Assembly (NCBI RefSeq): GCF_003591655.1
Contig: NZ_QVRA01000004.1
Span: 208,023 to 272,022, forward strand
Source: Sphingobium terrigena
Lineage (GTDB): Bacteria; Pseudomonadota; Alphaproteobacteria; Sphingomonadales; Sphingomonadaceae
Reading direction: 5' to 3'
DNA length: 64,000 nt
A program made the position numbers and the translations under genes. The notes below the pieces were generated by a model. It worked only from the letters and a program-made list of their open reading frames with translations, made no database searches and was not told the origin of the DNA. Each line of letters starts with the position of its first letter. The stretch's first letter is position 1. This document shows positions 45,316-54,260 of the stretch, in pieces.

Positions 45316-46554
45316 TCATGCGTCCCATGCCTCCAGCGCCGCCGGGATCGCCGCGCCGGGCGGCAGGGCAAAGCCTTCGCGCAACAGGCAGGCTTCCAAA
45401 GCGCCCAGCGTTATCAAGACCTTATGCTTCATCGCATTATAGCCCATCGCGCCGATGCGCCAGATGCGGCCCTGTAGCGGCCCGAAAGCGGTGCCAATCT
45501 CAATCTCGAAATGGTCGCGCATCGCGGCGCGGACCCGGTCATTATCGACGCCGTCGGGGATGAACACGCCGGTCACATTGGTCATGCGATGGGCGTCGTC
45601 GCCAAAGAGGGTGAGGCCCATGGCGCGCAGGCCTGCGCTCATCGCCCGGCCAGCGGCGGCGTGGCGGGCATAGCGCGCCTCCAGCCCCTCCCCCAGCATC
45701 ACCCGCGCACATTCCCGCGCGGCGTAGAGCATGGAGGTCGCTTCGGTATGGTGGTTCAAACGCTTTTCCGACCAATAATCCATGATCATGGCGAGGTCGA
45801 AATAGTTGGAGGCGATGCGTGGCCCCGCACCGTCGATGCTGTCGGCGCTGCGGATGCCCGCTTCGGTATGGCGGCGCGCGAAGATGTGGTCGGCGGCGCG
45901 ATCCGAAACAGTGATCGGGGCAGAGCCGGACGGGCCGCCGAGGCATTTTTGCAAGCCCCCGGTCACGACATCTATGCCCCAGCGGTCGGCAGCGATTTCC
46001 ATGCCGCCGATGGTCGCGGTCGCATCGACATAGCTGAGCGCGCCTGTCGCGCGGCACAGATCGCCAAGACCGTCGAGCGGCTGGGCCATGGTCGTGGACG
46101 TGTCGCCATGGACGCAGGCGACGATTTTGGGACCGTTGCGGGCGATGGCAGCGGCGATCGCGTCCATCGGCACGACCTCGCCCCAGGGCGCATCGACGGT
46201 TTCGATGACCGCGCCGATGCGGGTCAATATCTCGCCCAGCAGCAGGCCAAAACGCCCGAAATTAATCACCAGCACCGTGTCGCCCGGCGCGACCAGCGAG
46301 ACCAGCGCCGCCTCTATCCCGGCGCGCGCAGTGCCGTCGATCAGCATGGTCCATGAGTTTTGCGTGCCGAAAATCGGGCGATAGAGCGCCATGACCTGGT
46401 TCATATAGCCGGTCATTTCGGGGTCGAACTGGCCCAGCAAATCCGCCGACATGGCGCGCAGCACGCGGGGATGGGCGTTGACCGGTCCCGGTCCCATCAA
46501 CAGGCGCTGCGGCGGGTCGATCTCGCCAAAAAGCAGGGGGTCAAGCGGGGTCAA
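45316..46554 (-). CDS. hpxJ: (S)-ureidoglycine-glyoxylate aminotransferase (class V)
   Basis: About 412 residues of the AGXT/PucG group: L-L-M-G-P-G-P-V-N, D-G-T-A-R-A-G-I-E-A and the PLP Lys in G-G-L-Q-K-C-L-G-G-P-S-G. It moves the amino group of ureidoglycine to glyoxylate, giving oxalurate and glycine. The start is taken as TTG 46554 because GGGAG lies 6 nt upstream and it gives the family N-terminus; the next gene upstream ends at 46541. Longer frames exist. Neighbours on both sides support the pathway step. Confidence 0.88.
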   Translation of the reverse strand: MTPLDPLLFGEIDPPQRLLMGPGPVNAHPRVLRAMSADLLGQFDPEMTGYMNQVMALYRPIFGTQNSWTMLIDGTARAGIEAALVSLVAPGDTVLVINFGRFGLLLGEILTRIGAVIETVDAPWGEVVPMDAIAAAIARNGPKIVACVHGDTSTTMAQPLDGLGDLCRATGALSYVDATATIGGMEIAADRWGIDVVTGGLQKCLGGPSGSAPITVSDRAADHIFARRHTEAGIRSADSIDGAGPRIASNYFDLAMIMDYWSEKRLNHHTEATSMLYAARECARVMLGEGLEARYARHAAAGRAMSAGLRAMGLTLFGDDAHRMTNVTGVFIPDGVDNDRVRAAMRDHFEIEIGTAFGPLQGRIWRIGAMGYNAMKHKVLITLGALEACLLREGFALPPGAAIPAALEAWDA

Positions 46555-47839
46555 AGGTCGCTCCCAATCGGTCGATAAAGCCAAGCATGACCTGTAATGC
46601 CACATCGGCATCGGCGGGGTCGACATGTTCGGCGGGATTATGGCTGATGCCCTGCCTGCAACGGATGAAGAGCATGGCGATGGGGCAGAGCGCGGCCATC
46701 ACCATCGCGTCATGCCCCGCACCTGATACGAGGCGGCGGGCGGGATGGCCCGCATCGGCGATGGCGGCGTCCATCAGGTCCATGAGCGCTGGATCGCAGG
46801 GGCTGGCAGGGAGGTCGTGGACGCGCTGGGTCGCGACATCGAGGTCGCGGCGATCGGCTATGGCGGCCAGCGCGTCCAGTATCGCCTCTGCCGCGCGGTC
46901 GCGGCGCGCTGCGTCGCCGGACCGTATGTCGATCGAGAAGCGGACTTCGCCTGCTATGACATTGGGCGCGCCCGGCAGGGCCTCGATCCGTCCCACGGTC
47001 GCGACCAGATCGGACGCATCGGCGCGGGCTATCGTTTCGATCGCCAGGATCATCTCGGCCGCGCCCGCCAGTGCGTCGCGGCGCAGCGGCATCGAACTGG
47101 TGCCTGCATGACCGGACATACCCTTGACGACGACCTGATAGCGCAGCTGGGCGGCGATGCCGGTGACGGTGCCGACCGCAAGCCCGTCTGCCTCCAGCAC
47201 TGGTCCCTGTTCGATATGGGCTTCGAGATAGGCAAGCGTCGTGCCAGGTTTCCGGCGCGCATTGTGAAACGTGGTCAGGCCAAGCTGCTCTTTAGTCCAA
47301 ATGGCGCGACCCGCGATGATCGCTTCGTAGTCGGCATTAAAAAGGCGCAGCGCATCGGGCAGCGAAGTGCCTTTATCGTCTTTGATATTTGTGAGGTCAG
47401 CATCGAGCGTTCCAGCCACGGCACGACTGGTCAGCATGGCAGCGGGAAAACGTGATCCCTCCTCATCGCCAAAAGCATATATTTCGATAGCGAAGGGTAA
47501 TCGCTTTCCTTGCGCATGGAGCGCTGCCACGCATTCGATGCCGAGCATGATTCCGAGCGGCCCATCATACACCCCACCATTGCGTACGCTGTCGATATGG
47601 CTTCCGATGATGAGTGACGGCGCATCAACCACATCAGAATAATAATGGCCGACCAGATTACCCGCCGGATCGATGGTCGGATACATCCCTGCTTCGACCA
47701 TCCACAATCCAACCTGATCGACCGAAGCCCGGTGTGCCGCGGTCAGATAGCCGCGATAGAGGCCGCCTTCCATGTCGCTGTAGGGCGCGACACCCAGTGC
47801 GTCGCAGCGTGCGACCGCTCTTGCGCCGCTGCTCACCAT
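46541..47839 (-). CDS. hpxK: Allantoate amidohydrolase (M20 family)
   Basis: A 432-residue M20-family amidohydrolase. Metal ligands are in G-S-H-I-D-S-V, Y-D-G-P-L-G, G-D-E-E-G-S-R-F, E-A-H-I-E-Q-G-P and S-G-A-G-H-D-A-M. This set is typical of the allantoate/ureidoglycolate/beta-ureidopropionase group. It hydrolyses allantoate to ureidoglycine. It overlaps the HpxW-like gene by 7 bp and the aminotransferase start by about 14 bp. Confidence 0.9.
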   Translation of the reverse strand: MVSSGARAVARCDALGVAPYSDMEGGLYRGYLTAAHRASVDQVGLWMVEAGMYPTIDPAGNLVGHYYSDVVDAPSLIIGSHIDSVRNGGVYDGPLGIMLGIECVAALHAQGKRLPFAIEIYAFGDEEGSRFPAAMLTSRAVAGTLDADLTNIKDDKGTSLPDALRLFNADYEAIIAGRAIWTKEQLGLTTFHNARRKPGTTLAYLEAHIEQGPVLEADGLAVGTVTGIAAQLRYQVVVKGMSGHAGTSSMPLRRDALAGAAEMILAIETIARADASDLVATVGRIEALPGAPNVIAGEVRFSIDIRSGDAARRDRAAEAILDALAAIADRRDLDVATQRVHDLPASPCDPALMDLMDAAIADAGHPARRLVSGAGHDAMVMAALCPIAMLFIRCRQGISHNPAEHVDPADADVALQVMLGFIDRLGATFDPA

Positions 47840-49419
47840 GCCGCCACCTGCCCGTCGCTGCGCGGATCGGTTGCGCCGTCCAGGCGGCCATCGGCGTGGC
47901 GGACGATGGCACCGGCATGGCCCATCATCGCGGTCAGAGGCCCGACACGCTCGACATCATGGCCCGCCGCTGCAAGATCGGCGTAGAGCGTATCGTCGAA
48001 CCCGTCCTCCAGCTTCAATGTCGTGCTGCCCTCGCCCCATGTGCGTCCGAGCAGCCAGCGCGGGGCGCTGATCGCCTGCTGGAGATCGACGCCGAACCGG
48101 GCGTAGCGGGTGAAGAGCGCAGCCTGGGTCTGGGGCTGGCCTTCGCCCCCCATCGTGCCATAGGCCATGAGCCGCCCGTCATCGAAGCGCGCCAGCGCGG
48201 GGTTGAGCGTGTGGAATGGCTTGCGGCCGGGCCGGAGTGCGTTCCAGCCGTCCGCTGCCAGCCGGAAGCTGCTGCCCCGGTTTTGCCAGGTGATGCCAGT
48301 CCGCGGCAGAACCAGCCCCGATCCGAATTCATGATAGGTGGACTGGATCGCGCTCACCACCCTGCCCTCCCGGTCAGCGGCGGCGAACCAGCAAGTGTCG
48401 CCCTGCGCCGACGGGCGGGGCCAGGGCATGGCGCGGGAGGGGTCGATGGACGCGGCGATGGCGTCCAGCGCGGCGGGATCGCCCAGCAGTCCCTGATAAT
48501 CGAAATCATGGAAGGCGGGGTCGCCGACATGGGTATCGCGTAGCAGGAAGGCCTGCTTGGTCGCCTCCACCAGGCCATGGACATGGTCGAACCCGTCCGC
48601 CTGTGTCGCACGCATCCGGTCGAACAAAGCGAGGATCATCAGCGAGGCGAAGCCCTGCGTCGGCGGGGCGCTGTTATAGAGGTCGATGCCCGTGATGCGG
48701 GTCGTCAGCGGCACGGGGCGGGTGGCCTGATGCGCGGCCAGATCATCGCGGCTGACCGGGCTGCCCAGTTCCGCCAGATCCTGCGCGACCAGATCGGCCA
48801 GCGCGCCGGTGTAGAAATCAGCAGGGCCATTGTCTGCAATCATCCGCAGCGTCGCGGCGAGCGCGGGCTGGCGCAGCACATCACCTTCGCGCAGGGGATG
48901 GCCCTCCGGCTCGAAGATTGCGGCATAGGCGCCGGGCTGGACGCGCAGTTCGCCGCCCTTGGCCGTAGCGATAGCAGCGCCGCCACTGGTCACGGCCACG
49001 CCTGTTTCGGCATGATGGATGGCGTCGCGCAACAGGCGGGACAAAGGCAGATTGCCGCCGCCGCTTTCCAGTATCGCCGCCCAGCCCGACAGGGTGCCTG
49101 CCACCGTGTTGGCGGCAAGTGGTCCCCGCGTCGGCACCGCGTCCAGCCCGGCATAAAGGCCAAGGTCGGCTTTAGCCGCCGCGCCGCCGCAGCCATGCAC
49201 GCTATGGATCGCGCCATCCGGCTCTGCGACCAGCCAGAAACTGTCACCGCCAATGCCGGTCATATGCGGATAGACGACGGCCAGCGTCGCGGCGACCGCG
49301 ACGGCCGCCTCAACCGCATTGCCGCCGTCCTTCAGCACGTCGCAGCCCGCCTGCGCCGCCAGAAAATGAGGCGCGGTGACCATGCCGTTCGTGCCGCTGA
49401 TGGTGGAAAGCGTCATCAT
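47833..49419 (-). CDS. hpxW: Oxamate amidohydrolase-like Ntn hydrolase (gamma-glutamyltransferase family, HpxW-type)
   Basis: A 528-residue GGT-family Ntn hydrolase without a signal peptide. It has A-A-V-A-V-A-A-T-L-A-V-V-Y-P-H-M-T-G-I-G-G-D-S-F, the candidate nucleophile Thr in G-D-T-C-W-F and G-T-M-G-G-E-G-Q-P-Q. Cytoplasmic location and its place in an oxalurate-type cluster fit HpxW, which hydrolyses oxamate to oxalate and ammonia in Klebsiella, better than a periplasmic glutathione GGT. The chain would be cut before that Thr. Confidence 0.82.
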   Translation of the reverse strand: MMTLSTISGTNGMVTAPHFLAAQAGCDVLKDGGNAVEAAVAVAATLAVVYPHMTGIGGDSFWLVAEPDGAIHSVHGCGGAAAKADLGLYAGLDAVPTRGPLAANTVAGTLSGWAAILESGGGNLPLSRLLRDAIHHAETGVAVTSGGAAIATAKGGELRVQPGAYAAIFEPEGHPLREGDVLRQPALAATLRMIADNGPADFYTGALADLVAQDLAELGSPVSRDDLAAHQATRPVPLTTRITGIDLYNSAPPTQGFASLMILALFDRMRATQADGFDHVHGLVEATKQAFLLRDTHVGDPAFHDFDYQGLLGDPAALDAIAASIDPSRAMPWPRPSAQGDTCWFAAADREGRVVSAIQSTYHEFGSGLVLPRTGITWQNRGSSFRLAADGWNALRPGRKPFHTLNPALARFDDGRLMAYGTMGGEGQPQTQAALFTRYARFGVDLQQAISAPRWLLGRTWGEGSTTLKLEDGFDDTLYADLAAAGHDVERVGPLTAMMGHAGAIVRHADGRLDGATDPRSDGQVAAW

Positions 49420-49420
49420 C

Positions 49421-50338
49421 CTAGTCCGGCAGCGCAGCGACGAAGGCGCGCACGACGTCAGCGCTGTTGACCGAAGCGAGCGCCATGAAGGTGGTCATCT
49501 GGTTCGCGCCCGCGTCTCCCCCGGCGAGGTCCGACAGGCTGCGGAACACGATGGCAGGCACCTGATTGGCATAAGCCACCTGCACTACTGCCGCGCTTTC
49601 CATGTCGAGGACGCGGGCGTGCCACGCCTTGGCCAGATAGTCGCGAAATTCGGCATTGTCGGCATAGACACCGGCGCTGACGCCGGTGCCGCCGACCACG
49701 AATTTGGGCTCATGGGTCAGGCAGTTTGCCGCGGTCGCCTGTCCTTCCACGCAACGGCGCAGGGTCAGGCCGGGTGCGATTTTCCGGGCGAGGGCCAGTA
49801 GCGCGGGATCGACCGGTTGCCGATACTGGCGGCGCGGCGTTTCAGTTGCATTGCCCACCCGCACTCCGCGCGGGAACATCATGCCGAAAGGCGGCGGTGC
49901 GTCGGCATCGAGGGGTTCGGGGACGACCCAGCCCTGGGGCGTCTGGCGCGCGAAGGAGACTTCCAGATATTGCGCCCAATCCTCCGCCACGATGACGTCG
50001 CCGATCGACAGAGCGGGATCGACACCGCCCGCAATGCCGGAAAAGACGATCCGCTTTACCGTGAAGCGATCGAGAACCAATTGGGTATTCATCGCGGCGT
50101 TGACCATGCTGACGCCGCTCTGCATCAGCAGCACGGGCTTGCCCGCCATGGTGCCGGTCAGGAAGGTGAGACCGTTAACCTTATAGGTCCGGGGCTTTGC
50201 AACCGTGTGGGCCAGCGCATCCCATTCGGGTGCGAAGGCGGTCATGACCACGGTCCGTGGCGTCCGGTCGAGCGGCTTCGCCTGCGTCGAAACCGGCAGC
50301 AGCAGCGCGCAGATGGCAAGGCAGAGCGCGCGCATCAT
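49421..50338 (-). CDS. Exported nucleosidase (MTA/SAH nucleosidase/phosphorylase fold)
   Basis: A 305-residue PNP/UDP-family protein with a signal peptide (first 21 residues, V-S-T-Q-A-K). The family residues are visible: V-F-S-G-I-A-G-G-V-D, L-D-M-E-S-A-A-V and F-R-S-L-S-D. It would release bases from purine nucleosides in the periplasm for import by the neighbouring permease. ATG 50338 overlaps the permease stop by 4 bp. The exact nucleoside is unknown. Confidence 0.85.
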   Translation of the reverse strand: MMRALCLAICALLLPVSTQAKPLDRTPRTVVMTAFAPEWDALAHTVAKPRTYKVNGLTFLTGTMAGKPVLLMQSGVSMVNAAMNTQLVLDRFTVKRIVFSGIAGGVDPALSIGDVIVAEDWAQYLEVSFARQTPQGWVVPEPLDADAPPPFGMMFPRGVRVGNATETPRRQYRQPVDPALLALARKIAPGLTLRRCVEGQATAANCLTHEPKFVVGGTGVSAGVYADNAEFRDYLAKAWHARVLDMESAAVVQVAYANQVPAIVFRSLSDLAGGDAGANQMTTFMALASVNSADVVRAFVAALPD

Positions 50339-51696
50339 GCCGCGCTCATCCAGATGAAGCGGACGACGAACAGGGCGGCCAGCAGGAACAGGAACCAGTC
50401 GGCTTTGGTCGCGGTGCCGCGCAGCAGCTTCAATATGGCGTGGGCGGTGATGCCGAAGGCCAGGCCATTGGCGATCGAGAAAGTGAGCGGGATCATCGCC
50501 ACGGTCAGGAAGGCGGGGATTGCCGAGAGCGGGTCCTCCCACTCTATTTCGGTCAGCGGCAGCAGCATCAGTCCGCCCACGATGATGAGCGCGGGCGCGG
50601 TCGCGGCCAGCGGGACGATCTGCGCATAGGGGGCAACGAACATGGTCGCCAAGAACAATATGCCGGTGACGACCGCCGTCAGCCCGGTGCGCCCGCCCGC
50701 CTGCACGCCCGCCGCGCTTTCGACATAGGAGGTGACGGTACTGGTGCCGGCTACCGACCCGACGATGGTGGCGGCGGCGTCAGTGATGAGGATTCGGTTG
50801 AGGCCGGGGATGCGCCCCGCCTTGTCCATCAGCCCCGCCCGCTTGGTGACCGCGACCAGCGTGCCGATATTGTCGAACAGGTCGACGAAGAGAAAGACGA
50901 AGAGGATTTCGAGGAGGCCGAGGCCGTGGCTGCCGGTCAGGCCGAACACGCCCGACAGGTCGAGTTTGAACGCAGTGCCGGTCAGCGCGTCGAGACTGTA
51001 GGGTTCCGGGTTGATGACCACCTGACCGAACAGCCATCCCACCAAAGTGGTCGCGACGATGCCGATCAGCATCGCGCCGCGTATATTCCAAACGCTCAGC
51101 ACGCCGATAACCAGCAGGCCGAACAAGGCGAGCGCTGCGCCGGGGGCCTTGAGGTCGCCCAACGCCACGAAGGTGGCCGGATTGGCGACGACGATGCCTG
51201 CGTTCTTCAGGCCGATAAAGCCGATGAACAGGCCGATGCCGCCCGCCACCGCCGCGAACAGATGCATCGGGATGGCCGCGACGATCATCTGGCGCACGCC
51301 GGTCAGCGTCAGGATCAGGAAGGCGATGCCGGAAATGAACACGCATCCCAGCGCGACCGGCCAGGGGACCCCCATCTGCTGGACCACGGTGAAGCTGAAA
51401 TAGGCGTTGAGGCCCATGCCCGGTGCCAGCGCCAGCGGCGTGTTGGCGACCAGCCCCATCAGGATGGAGCCAAAGGCGGCGGCAAAGCAGGTCGCCGCCG
51501 CCACCGCCGCGATCGGCATCCCCGCCTGCCCCAGGATCGCGGGGTTGACCAGCACGATATAGGCCATGGTCAGGAAGGTGGTGAAGCCCGCCAGCACCTC
51601 CGTCTGCGCCGACGTGCCCCGTTCCGACAGGCTGAAATAGCGTTCGAGCCGTCCTGTCCCTCTCCCCGCCCCCGGCTTTACCGCCACATCCGTCAT
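50335..51696 (-). CDS. AzgA-type NCS2 purine base permease
   Basis: A 453-residue permease of the AzgA/PbuG/GhxP group. It has T-F-L-T-M-A-Y-I-V-L-V-N-P, A-P-G-M-G-L-N-A-Y-F-S-F, D-L-F-D-N-I-G-T-L and G-T-S-T-V-T-S-Y-V-E-S-A-A-G-V, with about 12-14 membrane segments. The group carries adenine, guanine and hypoxanthine with protons. It lies between the exported nucleosidase and the HpxY-like amidase, overlapping each by 4 bp. Confidence 0.93.
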   Translation of the reverse strand: MTDVAVKPGAGRGTGRLERYFSLSERGTSAQTEVLAGFTTFLTMAYIVLVNPAILGQAGMPIAAVAAATCFAAAFGSILMGLVANTPLALAPGMGLNAYFSFTVVQQMGVPWPVALGCVFISGIAFLILTLTGVRQMIVAAIPMHLFAAVAGGIGLFIGFIGLKNAGIVVANPATFVALGDLKAPGAALALFGLLVIGVLSVWNIRGAMLIGIVATTLVGWLFGQVVINPEPYSLDALTGTAFKLDLSGVFGLTGSHGLGLLEILFVFLFVDLFDNIGTLVAVTKRAGLMDKAGRIPGLNRILITDAAATIVGSVAGTSTVTSYVESAAGVQAGGRTGLTAVVTGILFLATMFVAPYAQIVPLAATAPALIIVGGLMLLPLTEIEWEDPLSAIPAFLTVAMIPLTFSIANGLAFGITAHAILKLLRGTATKADWFLFLLAALFVVRFIWMSAA

Positions 51697-53024
51697 AATG
51701 CGTCCCCCTGTTCGACGGGCGATGTTACGCCGGTCAGCCCCTTATATTCCAGTGTCGCGGCGAAGCGGAATAATGTCGCTTCGCCCCCCGGCCTGCCGAT
51801 CAGTTGCAGCCCCAGCGGCAAGCGGCCCGGACGGCGCAGCGGCACGCTGAGCGAGGGCAGGCCGGTAAAACTGATCGGCTGGCTGTGAATGCCCAGATCC
51901 GCGCGAGCAGGCGACAGAGCGCCGTCGATCATAATGCGCGGGTCGGCGATCAGCGGCGCGACGCAGGGCGTCGCGGGGGCCAGCAGCAGGTCGTAATCGT
52001 CCATGATGGCGACGATGCGTTGCTTATAGTCCGCGCGAAAAGCCTGCGCCGCGTCGTAGAGAGCGTCGGGGAGCAGTGCGCCTGCGATCAGACGGTCGCG
52101 GGTCGCCGGATCGAACGCCATCGCGTCGTGGCCCAGCGCCTCGCGATGCAACCGGCCGCCTTCTGCTGCGGTAATCAGGAACGCGGCGGAGCGCGCGCGG
52201 GCGATGTCGGGCAGCTCGATCAGCGGCGCTTCGGGCGCGATGGCGTCCATCGCGGCGATCTGGTCGGGATCGACATTGTCGCGGAAGCGCCCGCCCAGCC
52301 GGGCAACGCGGATAGGATCGCTGGCCGTTGCCTCGGTCCCGCCCAACACCTGCCATAGGCACTCCATGTCGGCCACCGACAGGGTGAAGGGACCGATATC
52401 ATCGAAACTGTCGGCAAAGGGAAACACCCCGCCCATGGACAGCGCGCCATGGCTGGGCTTGATACCGTAAATGCCGGTCAGGCTGGCGGGGACGCGGATC
52501 GATCCATTGGTGTCCGACCCTAGCGAGAAAGGCAGCAGCCCTGCCGCAACCACCGCCGCCGATCCGCCCGATGATCCGCCAGCCAGCCGCTCAAGATCAT
52601 GGGGATTGCGGGTCGTGCCGTGCCGGGCGTTGATCGTCGCAAAGCCATAAGCGAATTCGTCCATGTTGAGCGTCGCAACCAGCACCGCACCGGCGGCGTG
52701 CAGGCGGCTGATGGCGTCCGCATCGGCCTGCGCGGGTGGAGCATCGGCATAGAGGCTGGACCCTGCTGTGGTCGGCAACCCGCGCACATCGAACAGATCC
52801 TTGACGCCATAAGGCACGCCCGCCAACGGCCCCGGATCACGCCTCGCAGCGATGGCGGCATCCACCGCAGCAGCCTCCGACCGGGCGCGGTCGGCCAGGA
52901 TGCGCGTTACCGCAACCAGTCGCCCACCCTCTGCCGCCAATCCGGCAAGGCATTGCTCCAGCACCGCCATGGCGCTGATCTGGCCCGACCGGACAGCGGC
53001 GGCGATCTCGACGGCCTGCTTCAC
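51693..53024 (-). CDS. hpxY: Amidase signature protein of the AtzE/HpxY type
   Basis: A 443-residue amidase with the Ser-Ser-Lys triad: K75 in Y-G-V-K-D-L-F, G-G-S-S-G-G-S at 149-155 and S175 in G-S-D-T-N-G-S-I-R. The stretch L-N-M-D-E-F-A-Y-G-F is typical of AtzE/HpxY. AtzE needs the small GatC-like partner AtzG, and in Klebsiella the pair is HpxX-HpxY. Here no free hpxX gene is seen. An HpxX-like domain ends the adjoining transporter, which overlaps this gene by 4 bp. Likely substrate: oxalurate or a related ureido acid. Confidence 0.85.
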   Translation of the reverse strand: MKQAVEIAAAVRSGQISAMAVLEQCLAGLAAEGGRLVAVTRILADRARSEAAAVDAAIAARRDPGPLAGVPYGVKDLFDVRGLPTTAGSSLYADAPPAQADADAISRLHAAGAVLVATLNMDEFAYGFATINARHGTTRNPHDLERLAGGSSGGSAAVVAAGLLPFSLGSDTNGSIRVPASLTGIYGIKPSHGALSMGGVFPFADSFDDIGPFTLSVADMECLWQVLGGTEATASDPIRVARLGGRFRDNVDPDQIAAMDAIAPEAPLIELPDIARARSAAFLITAAEGGRLHREALGHDAMAFDPATRDRLIAGALLPDALYDAAQAFRADYKQRIVAIMDDYDLLLAPATPCVAPLIADPRIMIDGALSPARADLGIHSQPISFTGLPSLSVPLRRPGRLPLGLQLIGRPGGEATLFRFAATLEYKGLTGVTSPVEQGDAL

Positions 53025-54157
53025 GGCTTGTCCGTCGCGAACAGCGTGTCGGCATGGCGGTCCAGCAGAGCCAGATTGGTGGTGACGCCTGCCATGCAGG
53101 GTTCGGCTATGGTCAGGCCCAGCCTCTGCGCCGCGCTTTCAATTTCCGCCACGGTGCGCGGCAGTGGCGGGTGCTGGGGCGTTGCGCCTTGCCGAGCGAA
53201 GCGGCTCGCCAGCGCGGCGCACAGGAACAGCTGGATCTGGTGGAAGATCATCAGCGGCAGGATGATGACGCCAACCTGCGCCGCCGGAAATAGCGCGCCC
53301 GCCATCGGCACACCCGACACCAGGCTCTTCTTCGACCCGCAGAAGAGCAGAACGATCATGTCCACACGCGGCAGACCGACGAGGCGCGCAAGGCCCAGAT
53401 TCGCCCCCATCACAATGATCAGCATCACCAGGCTGAGCAGCAGCAGGAGCAGCAGGTCGGCAATCCCCACCTGCGACCAGATGCCGCCGACCACCGCCGC
53501 GCTGAACGCTGTATAGACGACCAGCAGGATCGATCCGCGATCGACCGGCATCAATATCTTCTTGTGGCGGTCGATGAACGCCCCGATCCACGGCCGCAGC
53601 AAATGGCCCGCCAGGAAGGGAACGAGCAGTTGCACAGTGATGGCCTGCACCGAATGCCAGGAAAAGCCGCTGCCCCCGCCGTCCACCGCCATGAGCAAGC
53701 CGACCAGAAGCGGCGTCAGGATGATGCCGACGATATTGGACAGAGACGCGCTGCACACCGCTGCCGCAACATTGCCGCCCGCAATCGCAGTAAAGGCGAT
53801 CGAGGACTGAACCGTCGATGGCAACAGGCTGAGATAGAGCAGGCCGGTAAGCAGCAAGCCATCGCCATGGCCCCGCAACAGGGCGACGAGGCTGAGGCCA
53901 ATGACGGGAAAGAGGATATAGGTCGAGGCCAGCACATAGAGGTGCAGCCGCCAGTTGCCCGCGCCCGCAAGCACCGCCGCGCGAGACAATTTCGCCCCGT
54001 GCAGGAAAAAAAGCAACGCAATCGCGAAATCCGTCGCCGCCTCGACCCAGGGGATCGCCGCACCGCGCACCGGCACGAACGACGCGGCTGCCACCGTCGC
54101 GATCAGGCAGAGCAGAAACGGGTCGGGCAGGAAGGAAGGCTTGGAAACGCGGACCAT
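53021..54157 (-). CDS. SBF-like (bile acid:sodium symporter family) transporter fused to HpxX/AtzG-like domain
   Basis: A 378-residue protein. Residues 1-320 form a 9-10 helix SBF_like (YfeH-type) transporter, with L-L-P-S-T-V-Q-S-S-I-A-F-T and F-C-G-S-K-K-S-L-V-S-G motifs. After a proline-rich linker, residues 334-378 (about 53024-53158) match the DUF4089/AtzG pattern: A-A-Q-R-L-G-L-T-I, A-G-V-T-T-N-L and L-L-D-R-H-A. AtzG/HpxX is the small partner that AtzE/HpxY amidases need, and the next gene is that amidase. I infer that the tail binds the amidase at the inner membrane. It is the first gene of the long leftward purine run. Confidence 0.82.
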   Translation of the reverse strand: MVRVSKPSFLPDPFLLCLIATVAAASFVPVRGAAIPWVEAATDFAIALLFFLHGAKLSRAAVLAGAGNWRLHLYVLASTYILFPVIGLSLVALLRGHGDGLLLTGLLYLSLLPSTVQSSIAFTAIAGGNVAAAVCSASLSNIVGIILTPLLVGLLMAVDGGGSGFSWHSVQAITVQLLVPFLAGHLLRPWIGAFIDRHKKILMPVDRGSILLVVYTAFSAAVVGGIWSQVGIADLLLLLLLSLVMLIIVMGANLGLARLVGLPRVDMIVLLFCGSKKSLVSGVPMAGALFPAAQVGVIILPLMIFHQIQLFLCAALASRFARQGATPQHPPLPRTVAEIESAAQRLGLTIAEPCMAGVTTNLALLDRHADTLFATDKP

Positions 54158-54260
54158 GGCCCCCTTTAGGCCGATCCTGCCCTACCGATCCAATAGAATG
54201 ACTTGCACGGATCGTTGCAAAAAAGCGCTTACCTGTGGCGGACACTATCTGCTGGACGGC
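54158..54260 (-). promoter_or_regulatory. Promoter region of the long purine operon
   Basis: A 103-bp gap ahead of the transporter-HpxX gene. It contains TTGCA-N7-TTGCA at 54203-54219, similar to TTGCA-N8-TTGCA at 30573-30590 near the LysR gene. On the minus strand TTGCAA (complement of 54215-54220) could act as -35, with a weak TTCTAT about 16 bp on. A shared regulator is possible. Confidence 0.45.

Noticed and set aside
47833..49419. Periplasmic gamma-glutamyltransferase for glutathione
   Set aside because: There is no signal peptide and the gene lies among allantoate, oxalurate and HpxY-type genes, so the HpxW oxamate hydrolase role fits better.
50257..51888. 543-codon plus-strand frame rich in Asp, Glu, Gln and Arg
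   Set aside because: It is the antisense of the AzgA permease. Hydrophobic membrane codons read backwards give such charged frames.
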